A stretch of 8,137 bases of DNA from Chloroflexota bacterium (GTDB lineage Bacteria > Chloroflexota > UBA5177 > JANWHV01), in assembly GCA_028287725.1 (NCBI GenBank), contig JAQBPC010000126.1, positions 1 to 8,137 on the forward strand, written 5' to 3'. The translations under genes were made by a program, and so were the position numbers. Shown piece by piece: positions 1-6,646 of the stretch. The stretch's first letter is position 1; each line of letters begins with the position of its first letter. The notes below the pieces were generated by a model that saw only the letters and a list, made by a program, of their open reading frames with translations, made no database searches and was not told the origin of the DNA.

Positions 1-33
1 GACGACGACTTTTCCTTCGATGTTATTGCTCAT
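1..33 (-). CDS. Start of a probable short-chain dehydrogenase/reductase (partial, runs off the left edge)
   Basis: Only the first 11 codons are in the window; they read MSNNIEGKVVV. This is the usual opening of a classical SDR, where a short polar leader and G-K-V-V-V lead into the first beta strand before the TGxxxGxG NAD(P)-binding motif, which would lie just outside the window. An AGGAG ribosome-binding site (complement of 42-46) sits 8 bases before the ATG, which supports a real start. The gene begins 31 bases after the stop of the aldo/keto reductase on the same strand, so the two are probably co-transcribed. Family knowledge suggests an NAD(P)H-dependent oxidoreductase. The SDR assignment rests on very few residues and is an inference. 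Confidence 0.6.
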   Translation of the reverse strand, partial: MSNNIEGKVVV

Positions 34-64
34 TGTCTGGGCTCCTGCTTGGTATGACGGGTGC

Positions 65-1054
65 TTAGAGACCGGTCATGCGCTCTAGCGCCTCGGGATA
101 CCGCGCCCCCTGCACCGCGATCTGTGCGGCAGCGTGTTCGATCTCGCGCAGATCGCCGGCGGATAACTCCACCGTGGCCGCGCCGACGTTCTCGTCCAAC
201 CGTTCCAGCTTCCGCGTGCCCGGGATGGGCACGATCCACGGCTTCTGGGCCAGCAGCCAGGCGAGCGCGATTTGCGCGGGTGTTGCCTGCTTCCGCGCTG
301 CGATCCGGCCCAGCAGGTCGACCAGGGCCTGATTCGCTTGCCGTGCCTCCGGCGTGAAGCGAGGGATGGTGCTGCGAATGTCAGTGGGGTCGAACGTCGT
401 GGTGGCGTCCATCTTCCCCGTGAGGAAGCCTTTGCCCAGCGGGCTGTAGGGCACGAAGCCTATGCCCAGTTCCTCGAGGGTGGGGATGATATCCTCTTCC
501 GGCTTTCTCCACCATAGCGAGTATTCGCTCTGCACTGCCGTGACCGGCTGGACCGCGTGGGCACGACGGATGGTGCGCGCGCTTGCTTCCGACAGTCCGA
601 AATGCTTGACCTTGCCTTCCTGAATCAACTCCTTCACCGCTCCGGCCACCTCTTCGATGAGCACATCCGGGTCCACACGGTGCTGATAGTACAGGTCGAT
701 GGTCTCGATGCCGAGCCGCTTGAGCGAGCCCTCCGCGGCCTCCTTGATATGCTCCGGCCGGCTATTCAGGCCCACCGGCTTCCCGTCAGGACCGTACCTG
801 TGTCCGAACTTGGTAGCGATCACCACGCGATCGCGGACGGGCGCGAGGGCTTCACCGACCAGTTCTTCGTTTATGAACGGGCCGTAGACTTCCGCGGTAT
901 CGAAAAAGGTCACGCCGCGTTCCACGGCCGCCCGCATGAACGTGACCATCTCCCGCCGGTCTGGAAACGGACGGTAGGAATGGCTCATGCCCATGCAGCC
1001 GAGACCGAGCGCCGAGACTTCCAGGTTACTCGTACCGAGTTTGCGTTTTTGCAT
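65..1054 (-). CDS. Aldo/keto reductase (NADPH-dependent oxidoreductase)
   Basis: A 329-residue cytoplasmic oxidoreductase of the aldo/keto reductase superfamily, of the kind that reduces aldehydes or ketones with NADPH. The N-terminus carries the family start (KLGTSNLEVSALGLGCMGM). The catalytic tetrad is visible: Asp52 and Tyr57 in FFDTAEVYGPF, Lys82 in ATKFGH and His125 in YYQHRVD. The cofactor-binding parts are present as VPYSPLGKGFLTG (201-213) and VPIPGTRKLERLDEN (275-289), with an Arg positioned as in NADPH-preferring members. Length is full for the family. The start is supported by an AAAGGAG site (complement of 1060-1066) 5 bases upstream. It lies between a DUF2255 gene and an SDR-like gene on the same strand, with a divergent AraC-type regulator nearby, which suggests regulated carbonyl detoxification. 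The physiological substrate cannot be read from the sequence. Confidence 0.95.
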   Translation of the reverse strand: MQKRKLGTSNLEVSALGLGCMGMSHSYRPFPDRREMVTFMRAAVERGVTFFDTAEVYGPFINEELVGEALAPVRDRVVIATKFGHRYGPDGKPVGLNSRPEHIKEAAEGSLKRLGIETIDLYYQHRVDPDVLIEEVAGAVKELIQEGKVKHFGLSEASARTIRRAHAVQPVTAVQSEYSLWWRKPEEDIIPTLEELGIGFVPYSPLGKGFLTGKMDATTTFDPTDIRSTIPRFTPEARQANQALVDLLGRIAARKQATPAQIALAWLLAQKPWIVPIPGTRKLERLDENVGAATVELSAGDLREIEHAAAQIAVQGARYPEALERMTGL

Positions 1055-1204
1055 TGCGTCTCCTTTTAGATGCCATCCGTAGCTAATGAGAACTGGTGTT
1101 GTTCGTCACTTGGCCCGTTCCGTCCAGTCACCTGTGTTGCCATCGCGCCTGTTTCTCCGTGTGCTGGGACTTGTTGGACTCGCGAGAACGAAATGGTCGT
1201 TGCT

Positions 1205-1591
1205 CTAGGAGCTTGTTGTGCGCGGCACGAGTTTGAGCGTGGCGGATCGCGCATCAGGGCTCAGGATGCTGTTGACGATGCTTGCGGCGTAGCGGCGGTA
1301 CTTGTTGCGGTACTCGGCGTCGATCTGGTCGTCGATGTCGTGGTCGGCGTCCACGAAGGTGACGTCTTTCTCGACGCCGCCGGCCCAGATCCGGCCTTCG
1401 TGGCGCTCCTGGGCCTTACGGAACCAGGCGGCGTTGCGCCCGTTGACGGATCGGACGTAGAGGTCGTCGCCGTGGCGAACGACCCAGATCGTCACCGGCT
1501 TGCTCAGCGTGCCGTCGCGTCTTAGGGGCGCGATCTGCAGTTCTTCTGCCGCTCCGATCTTGTTGAGCTCGTCGCTCGTCCATGCGGCCAT
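1205..1591 (-). CDS. DUF2255 family protein
   Basis: A 128-residue small soluble protein with no signal peptide or membrane segment. It looks like a complete DUF2255 member: the opening WTSDELNKIGAAEELQIAPL, a central WVVRHGDDLYVRSVNGRNAAWFRKA, then GRIWAGGVEKDVTF and a charged tail DDQIDAEYRNKYRRYA. The biochemical function of the family is not established. The sheet-rich pattern and the conserved R-S-V-N/R-G motif could suit ligand or cofactor binding, but that is a guess. The start is firm: an AAAGGAGA site (complement of 1599-1606) stands 7 bases before the ATG. In my recollection DUF2255 genes often sit beside SDR and aldo/keto reductase genes, as here. The gap to the reductase is 150 bases, so an internal promoter there cannot be excluded. 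Confidence 0.88.
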   Translation of the reverse strand: MAAWTSDELNKIGAAEELQIAPLRRDGTLSKPVTIWVVRHGDDLYVRSVNGRNAAWFRKAQERHEGRIWAGGVEKDVTFVDADHDIDDQIDAEYRNKYRRYAASIVNSILSPDARSATLKLVPRTTSS

Positions 1592-1693
1592 CGGCGTGTC
1601 TCCTTTGGTGATGCAGGTGTGGTTAGCCTTGGCTACGGGTTCTGTTCAGCCCGGTGTGCCATTACATGAGTCCTCCATTACGACGCACGTGGG

Positions 1694-1989
1694 TTACTCA
1701 GATATGCAAGACACCTTGACTATTGGCGGCATTTGCCACGTTCCGTCGGTGCTCGTCGATAGGTCTCGCCACTTCTCGACCCGCGCCAACTGCTCGTTGG
1801 TCGTGCTCTCGGCGACATGCACCGCGGCGGAGCCGGCCACGAAGACGACGGGCCAGCCCGCAACCTGGGCGAGCCCAGGAGGGACTGCGCGAGCTTCTTC
1901 TCCCAAAAAGAGGCGCTTCTCCCGGTTTGTACGAAGTTCCAAATTGATGAGGCGCGACTGTTCGCCGTCTTCGCTCCTTGCCTCTTCAT
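1694..1989 (-). pseudogene. Remnant resembling the C-terminus of a short-chain dehydrogenase
   Basis: A reading frame ending at the TAA at 1694-1696 encodes PVVFVAGSAAVHVAES followed by EQLARVEKWRDLSTSTDG. This resembles the C-terminal tail of one SDR group, where R-F-x-A-G-x-D-A is followed by an amphipathic helix and Y/W-R-D-L-S-T-S. No Rossmann fold, TGxxxGxG or YxxxK motif lies upstream in any frame. An ATG at 1989 with a good GGAG site (GGAGACGTAA just before it) lies in a different frame, and that frame gives 89 arginine/serine-rich residues with no recognisable fold. The best reading is a gene that lost most of its body and frame but kept its original start signal and 3' end. The in-frame ATG at 1942 would give an 82-residue peptide, so a small expressed protein is the alternative. 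Family identity is from recalled motif resemblance only. Confidence 0.42.
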
Positions 1990-2034
1990 TTTACGTCTCC
2001 TGCGTGTAGAATCGATGGACGTTCTTCCAGGATT

Positions 2035-2052
2035 CTTGTACGATCCTACAAG
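2035..2052. promoter_or_regulatory. Perfect inverted repeat in the divergent promoter region (candidate operator)
   Basis: CTTGTA, six bases, then TACAAG: a perfect 6-bp inverted repeat. A second, overlapping perfect repeat (AGGAT at 2029-2033 and ATCCT at 2043-2047) shares the same region. It lies about 45 bases upstream of both the AraC-type regulator (plus strand) and the first minus-strand start at 1989, so a bound protein could affect both directions. AraC proteins more often use direct repeats, which weakens the link to the neighbouring regulator. No convincing -35/-10 pair could be fixed for either strand. Confidence 0.3.
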
Positions 2053-2090
2053 CTTTCGACGTTACTTCAGAGCCGGGATGGGCGGTCACA

Positions 2091-3044
2091 GTGGTATTGA
2101 TGTACGAGCGCACGGGACACAGGGACAGGGCGAGCCGGGAGGAGTTGGTCGAGCGCATCACACGCGTCAATCGTGTTGGGGGCATCGTGGAGCCCATTCC
2201 GGGGTTGCACCTGAACCGAGTGTCCCGTGCCAGCGAGCGGCTGCACAGCGTATCCATGCCCTCGTTCTGCGTGGTCGCACAGGGGAGCAAGGAAGTCTCC
2301 CTCGGAGAGCGAAGCTACCGCTACGACACGGAGCACTATCTGCTCACGACGGTTGAGCTTCCCATTACCTCGTGCGTTGTCGAAGCCTCCGAGGAACGTC
2401 CGTATCTGAGCGCGCGCGTGGATCTCGATCCGGCGTTAGTCGGCTCCGTCATGGTCGAGGCAGGGGTCCCGGCGCCGCGCAGCCAGACCGACGCCAAAGC
2501 GGTCGTCGTGAGCCCCCTCGACGCCGATCTGCTCGACGCGATGTTGCGTCTGGTACGGCTGATCGACTCGCCCGCCGAAGCACGGGTGCTCGCGCCGCTC
2601 GTCAAGCGCGAAATCGTCTTCCGGCTGCTGCTGGGCGAGCAGGGCAACCGCCTGCGGCACCTGCCGCTGCTGGGCGGGCACTCGCATCGTATCGCCCAGG
2701 CCGTCGAGCGCCTGCGCAAGGACTTTCACCTGCCCCTGCGCATCGACCGCATCGCGCGGGAGCTGGGCATGAGCACATCGGGCTTCCACGACCACTTCAA
2801 GGCCATCACGGACATGAGCCCGCTGCAGTTCCAGAAACAGTTGCGTCTACGCGAGGCGCGGCGGCTGATGCTCGGCGAGCACCTGGACGCCACGAGCGCC
2901 GGGTTCAGGGTCGGCTACAACGACGCCTCGTACTTCAGCCGTGATTACAAGAAGTACTTCGGGACCTCGCCGGCACGGGACATCGAGCGTCTGCGGGCGA
3001 ACATCGGGGGCGAGGTCCAGGAGGTGCAGCGCAGCGCGGTATGA
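2091..3044 (+). CDS. AraC/XylS-family transcriptional regulator (YqhC-like)
   Basis: A 317-residue DNA-binding regulator. Residues about 30-185 form an AraC_N-type sensing domain (PSFCVVAQGSKEVSLGE, then YRYDTEHYLLTTVELP), and residues about 200-300 form the paired helix-turn-helix region. Helix-turn-helix 1 is near 216-238 (LRIDRIARELGMSTSGFHDHFK). Helix-turn-helix 2 is near 266-288, with the family signature VGYNDASYFSRDYKKYFGTSPARD. The layout and sequence match the type of E. coli YqhC, which activates the aldehyde reductase genes yqhD and dkgA. Its position divergent from a reductase cluster therefore suggests it controls that cluster, possibly in response to reactive carbonyls. The frame opens with GTG at 2091; an ATG at 2100 is an equally plausible start, and neither has a strong ribosome-binding site. 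The inducer is unknown. Confidence 0.92.
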   Translation: MVLMYERTGHRDRASREELVERITRVNRVGGIVEPIPGLHLNRVSRASERLHSVSMPSFCVVAQGSKEVSLGERSYRYDTEHYLLTTVELPITSCVVEASEERPYLSARVDLDPALVGSVMVEAGVPAPRSQTDAKAVVVSPLDADLLDAMLRLVRLIDSPAEARVLAPLVKREIVFRLLLGEQGNRLRHLPLLGGHSHRIAQAVERLRKDFHLPLRIDRIARELGMSTSGFHDHFKAITDMSPLQFQKQLRLREARRLMLGEHLDATSAGFRVGYNDASYFSRDYKKYFGTSPARDIERLRANIGGEVQEVQRSAV

Positions 3045-3477
3045 CGGTGAAACGACTGCCCACCGGCAGCTTGAACGCTGCGGCCCATCAGGCGTTACCT
3101 GCCATATGGCCGGATCCAACCGTCCGGTATTGCCGAGAACTGTGCGTCCCGGTGCGCGAGCATGAAGCGCCGGGCGTCATGCCTCGCAAGACGGTGCTGC
3201 GGGATTGCCGGCCCGAAACCGATGAACGGTATCGTACGGTCATGCGGAGAGCACAATCTCAAACGGTGGACATGGATGGCAGTTACAATGACGTTCCTTG
3301 AGGCGCGCCATGTCCATGTGGCCCGCTACTACGGTATCCTCAAACCGGACTGACATCTGCTATCTTTAAGCCACACCTGGGACGACGACTTCACCCAAGC
3401 ATGCGCTTCACTACCTTCGATGCAGCCACTCGTGCCACTTTCGCTTACTGCTTAGCGTTTCACGCTTCTGGGGTGAG
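3045..3477. other. 433-base stretch without a convincing gene
   Basis: Just after the regulator's stop there are two overlapping, mutually exclusive hairpins: CTGCC/GGCAG (3056-3069) and GCAGC/GCTGC (3066-3081). Neither is followed by a U-tract, so termination here is possible but unproven. An 86-codon frame at 3041-3301 overlaps the regulator's stop codon as ATGA. It has partly gene-like codon use, but no recognisable domain and no close ribosome-binding site; it could be a decayed gene. The promoter for the downstream kinase must lie in this stretch, but I could not place clear -35/-10 boxes. Confidence 0.5.
3454..3466 (+). promoter_or_regulatory. Small hairpin directly upstream of the kinase start
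   Basis: AGCGT, TTC, ACGCT: a perfect 5-bp inverted repeat with a 3-base loop, ending 11 bases before the kinase ATG and 3 bases before the GGGG of its weak ribosome-binding site (3470-3473). In the mRNA it could limit ribosome access, and as DNA it could be a half-site pair for a regulator. Short GC repeats occur by chance, so support is modest. Confidence 0.22.
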
Positions 3478-5973
3478 ATGGCTTCGATAGAATCCGAGTC
3501 TAACGCTGCTGCGTCCGGACCTACTGAACCCGAGACAGCACTCGGCCACCCTGCCACACAGGTGAATGAGCCGCCGGCGCGTGGGGGCGAGTTTTATCGC
3601 GGCCTCATGGCGGCCACGGTTCAAATAGTCTGGACCGCCGACCCGCAGAGCATGGTGCCTGATGTATCGGCGCCTGCTTGGCGTGCCTTCACTGGCCAAA
3701 CAAAAGATGACGCACATGCCTTGGGTTGGCTCTCGGTCGTGCACCCGGAGGACCAAGACCGTGTTGCTGGGGCATGGGAGCAGGCGGTCGAGAGCAAGAG
3801 CCTGTATCAATGCGAGTGCCGAATACGACGCAGCGATGGTGTATACCGCTGGTTCCTGGTGCAGGGTGTGCCCTTACTCACGCCCGAGGGGTACATCCAT
3901 GCATGGGCCGGCACGGCGACCGATTTCGAGGATGCCAAGCGAGCTGAGCGTGACCTCATCAGTGAGGCGGAGCTGTGCGCGGCGGTAGGTAAAGCCTTGA
4001 CTAGCAGCGCCCCACTTCGTCTGCAGCTGGAGCGCTGCGCTCAGGCCATCGTCCAGCATCTAGAGGCTGAGATTGCCTGTATATGGACGATGAGCGACGC
4101 TACGCAGACCCTCGAGCTACAGACGTGCGGCGGACGGCACAGCAGCCTGGACGACGTACAACGGCGTCTGTCCGTGGGCTCCGGCACTATTGGCCGCATC
4201 GCCCAGACGCGGGAGCCGGTCGTCCGGACTACGCTACAGCACGATGCACAATTCTCCGATCTGGACTGGGCTGCACGCGAAGGCTTTAGTGGCTTCGTGG
4301 GATACCCGGTGATGGTAGGAGAACGCGTGGTGGGAGTGCTGGCCGTTTTTGCCGGGCGGGCGCTTACCGAGACAATACTCCATGCCGTAGCAGCGGTGGC
4401 GGATACAATCGCCCTGGGCATCGCCAGGTTGTGGGCCATGGCGGAAGCGGAAGCCGAGCGCGAGCGCCTGCATGGCTTGCTGATGCAAGCGCCGGCGGTG
4501 ATCTGCTACCTGCAGGGTCCCGACCACGTCTTTATCCTGGCGAATCCACGCACGCTCCAACTGGTGGGGAACCGGCCCATAGTGGGCAAGCCTGCGCGAG
4601 ACGTGCTGCCGGAGCTAACCGGGCAAGGTTTACTTGAACTACTGGATGCCGTCTATACCAGTGGAACGTCCTATTCAGGTACGGAGGTACCGCTCGGCCT
4701 CAACCGGGATGGTGACGGGACAGCAGAAATCACTATCTTCAACTTTGTGTTGCAGCCGACCCGTGATGCGTCTGGTTCGGTGGAAGGCGTCCTGGTACAC
4801 GCGGTCGACGTCACTGAGGAAGTGCGTGCTCGCGAGCACAGCGCTCGCCTGGCGGAACAGGCGGCTGCCGAGCGCGATCTCTTGCAGCAGTTGATTGACG
4901 TGCTGCCGGAAGGCGTAGTGATTGCGGACGCCCAGGTACGCCTGACACTGACCAACTCCGCTGCACGCGAGATCCTTGGCGCAGATGCAGAGGCGTGGGT
5001 CCCCGCCCTCGATGCGCGAACCGCGGAGGAACGATATAACGCACGTCACCTCGACGGCACGCCATACGGGCCCGAGGATGGGCTCCTTTACAGGTCCGTC
5101 GTGGGCGGCGAGCTCGTGCATGGTGAACAACTGCTCGTGAAGTACGGTGGGGACGGCCGTGACATGCCGCTGCTGGCGAACAGTGCCCCACTTCGGAATG
5201 CGGCCGGGGCGATCATCGGCGGCGTCATGATATTTCAGGATATATCGGGCATTAAGGACATGGAGCAGCAGAAAGATGTCTTTCTCGCCACTGTCTCCCA
5301 TGATCTGAAGAACCCGCTGACCGCTATCGTGGGTATGGCGCAGCTGTTGCAGCGGCGCGCGAGCCGGATGGCCAATCGAGATGGCCAGAGATTTGTAGAC
5401 GGTCTTCAAACCATTAGCTCCACCGCATACCAGATGGCCACGCAGATCGACGAGCTGCTTGATGCGACGCGCCTGCAAATGGCGCGGCCCCTCCACCTGG
5501 ATCTACAGCCGGCAGACCTGGTGGCCGTGGCCGAACGAAGTGTGCACCGATATCAGCAGAGTACCGACAGGCATCAGGTTCGGCTCGACACGGAGGTGCC
5601 TGAGCTGCCCTGCGTTTGCGATTCCGCGCGTATCTCGCGCGTGTTCGATAATCTGCTCTCGAACGCCGTTAAATTCAGCCCGTCCGGTGGTCTCATATCC
5701 TTGAAGCTGGCTCGCACCGACGAGCAGGCGAGCATTCAGATCATCGACCAGGGCGTGGGCGTTCCGGCCGGAGACTTACCGCACGTGTTCGAGCACTTCT
5801 ACCGGGCAAGTAACGTCGTCGGCCGGATCGCGGGTACGGGTATTGGCCTGGCCGGGGTCCGCCAGATCATCGAGCAGCATGGCGGAAGCATCAGCATGGA
5901 CAGCAAGGCGGGAGCCGGTACTACGGTCACGATCCACATTCCCCTGGCAGGACCCGTGCGCGATACACACTAA
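3478..5973 (+). CDS. Soluble multi-PAS/GAF hybrid-sensor histidine kinase
   Basis: An 831-residue histidine kinase with no membrane segment, so it senses a cytoplasmic signal. In order: a PAS_3-type domain (about 38-155, with WLSVVHPEDQDRV and the C-terminal strand IRRSDGVYRWFLVQG), a GAF domain (about 165-315, with GSGTIGRIAQTREPVV and GYPVMVGERVVGVLAVF), a second PAS (about 330-447, MQAPAVICYLQGPDHVFILAN), a short coiled linker (448-470), a third PAS (about 470-590, IDVLPEGVVIADAQ), then HisKA and HATPase_c. The phospho-accepting His608 lies in FLATVSHDLKNPL. The ATP-binding boxes are N (NLLSNAVKFS, Asn725/Asn729), G1 (DQGVGVP, 757-763), F (FEHFYR) and G2 (GTGIGL, 786-791). All catalytic motifs look intact. 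It has no receiver domain of its own; the receiver gene 54 bases downstream is the probable partner. The ligand or cofactor of the PAS/GAF domains cannot be told from sequence. Confidence 0.96.
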   Translation: MASIESESNAAASGPTEPETALGHPATQVNEPPARGGEFYRGLMAATVQIVWTADPQSMVPDVSAPAWRAFTGQTKDDAHALGWLSVVHPEDQDRVAGAWEQAVESKSLYQCECRIRRSDGVYRWFLVQGVPLLTPEGYIHAWAGTATDFEDAKRAERDLISEAELCAAVGKALTSSAPLRLQLERCAQAIVQHLEAEIACIWTMSDATQTLELQTCGGRHSSLDDVQRRLSVGSGTIGRIAQTREPVVRTTLQHDAQFSDLDWAAREGFSGFVGYPVMVGERVVGVLAVFAGRALTETILHAVAAVADTIALGIARLWAMAEAEAERERLHGLLMQAPAVICYLQGPDHVFILANPRTLQLVGNRPIVGKPARDVLPELTGQGLLELLDAVYTSGTSYSGTEVPLGLNRDGDGTAEITIFNFVLQPTRDASGSVEGVLVHAVDVTEEVRAREHSARLAEQAAAERDLLQQLIDVLPEGVVIADAQVRLTLTNSAAREILGADAEAWVPALDARTAEERYNARHLDGTPYGPEDGLLYRSVVGGELVHGEQLLVKYGGDGRDMPLLANSAPLRNAAGAIIGGVMIFQDISGIKDMEQQKDVFLATVSHDLKNPLTAIVGMAQLLQRRASRMANRDGQRFVDGLQTISSTAYQMATQIDELLDATRLQMARPLHLDLQPADLVAVAERSVHRYQQSTDRHQVRLDTEVPELPCVCDSARISRVFDNLLSNAVKFSPSGGLISLKLARTDEQASIQIIDQGVGVPAGDLPHVFEHFYRASNVVGRIAGTGIGLAGVRQIIEQHGGSISMDSKAGAGTTVTIHIPLAGPVRDTH

Positions 5974-5976
5974 CGT

Positions 5977-5988
5977 GTAAACATTTAC
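5977..5988. promoter_or_regulatory. AT-rich inverted repeat between kinase and response regulator
   Basis: GTAAA, CA, TTTAC is a perfect 12-base palindromic site 4 bases after the kinase stop codon, in an otherwise GC-rich region. It could be an operator for separate control of the response regulator, or a weak processing or termination signal. Chance occurrence is possible. Confidence 0.22.
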
Positions 5989-6027
5989 TATGGGTAGTGG
6001 TAATCAGACACCACGAACCGGAGGTTC

Positions 6028-6423
6028 ATGCAAGTGGGGCAGGCTTCAAAGGCCGCGATGGATAAAGCCGTGATCCTCGTGGTCGACGATGACGCAAGGG
6101 TGCGTCACATGCTCTGTTGGGCGCTCGAGGACGAGGGCTGGATGGTCAAAGCCGCTGCGGACGGCCCGCAGGCGCTAGCCTGGCTCGGTTCGAACCGGCC
6201 CGATCTCGTGCTGCTGGATGTTGGCCCCCCTCTGGTCGACGGTCCCGTGGTAGCGCGCGAAGTACGCAGCTGCTATGGCAACGACATACCGATCGTGGTG
6301 ATCACCGCGGATGCCGGCGGCAGCGCGCGTGCCCGCAACCTCGGCGCCATCGCTACCTTCCAAAAACCCTTCGACGTCGACCTGCTCATGGCAGCGGTCC
6401 AGCACGCCCTCAAGAGCACCTAA
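6028..6423 (+). CDS. Single-domain (receiver-only) response regulator
   Basis: A 131-residue CheY-like receiver with nothing after it. The acidic pocket is VVDDD (Asp20-22), the phospho-accepting Asp64 lies in LVLLDVGPPLVDG, the switch Thr93 in VVITAD, and the conserved Lys113 in FQKPF, so the phosphorylation machinery is complete. The loop after Asp64 reads V-G-P-P where M-M-P or R-M-P is usual; the key Pro68 is kept. With no DNA-binding or enzymatic output domain, it must act by binding another protein or by passing phosphate onward. It lies 54 bases after the histidine kinase on the same strand and is probably its partner. A GGAGG site (6020-6024) stands only 3 bases before the chosen ATG. 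The internal ATG at 6058 would remove ten residues that are not part of the domain, and is an alternative start. Confidence 0.93.
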   Translation: MQVGQASKAAMDKAVILVVDDDARVRHMLCWALEDEGWMVKAAADGPQALAWLGSNRPDLVLLDVGPPLVDGPVVAREVRSCYGNDIPIVVITADAGGSARARNLGAIATFQKPFDVDLLMAAVQHALKST

Positions 6424-6443
6424 GTGGGTTGCCAACGAGATCT

Positions 6444-6558
6444 AGAAACCACGATTCATTCAGGCCCGGGTACCCGCTTGCGGGTGGTTCTCGCAGCCCT
6501 CGCCACGGGGCACCCGCCCGAAGGGTGGGTCGCGGCTTCAGGCCGCTAAGTCCTGAAT
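6444..6558. ncRNA. Multi-stem foldable element: candidate structured RNA, REP-like repeat or IS200/IS605-type end
   Basis: A perfect 7-bp pairing, ATTCAGG (6458-6464) with CCTGAAT (6552-6558), encloses three compact hairpins. They are ACCCG-CTTG-CGGGT (6472-6485), ACCCGCCC-GAA-GGGTGGGT (6512-6530, one G-T pair) and GCGGC-TTCAG-GCCGC (6532-6546). A further near-perfect long-range pairing (AGAAACCAC 6444-6452 with GTGGTTCT 6484-6491) competes with or extends the fold. TTCAGGCC occurs twice (6459-6466 and 6537-6544). No run of T follows on either strand, so a classical intrinsic terminator is unlikely. The style recalls REP elements and the ends or guide RNAs of IS200/IS605-related elements, but no transposase or nuclease gene is present here. 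The transcribed strand is not determined. Confidence 0.4.
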
Positions 6559-6646
6559 ACATTGTCCACATACCTAGGACACGCGCGGAACAGCACCATG
6601 CGGGCATCAGCAACCCAGCACTATGCCACAAGGCGAGGCCGGGCCG

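Noticed and set aside
2372..2944. 190-codon frame inside the AraC-type regulator
   Set aside because: Arg/Ala/Gly-rich shifted frame of a clearly coding region, with no domain.
3056..3081. Terminator for the AraC-type regulator
   Set aside because: The two 5-bp hairpins are short, mutually exclusive and lack a U-tract, so a terminator call is not justified.
3041..3301. 86-codon frame overlapping the regulator's stop by ATGA
   Set aside because: The overlap is suggestive, but the nearest AGGAGG is 16 bases away, no family is recognised and the composition is mixed. Kept only as a remark under the intergenic stretch.
3381..3391. Repeat of GACGACGACTT also found at 1-11
   Set aside because: The left copy is part of the Val codons of the SDR-like start and the match does not extend. 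A short trinucleotide-type coincidence, not an attachment site.
4675..5496. 273-codon open frame antisense to the kinase
   Set aside because: It lies wholly within the well-supported kinase gene, has no recognisable domain or ribosome-binding site, and is typical of GC-rich antisense frames.
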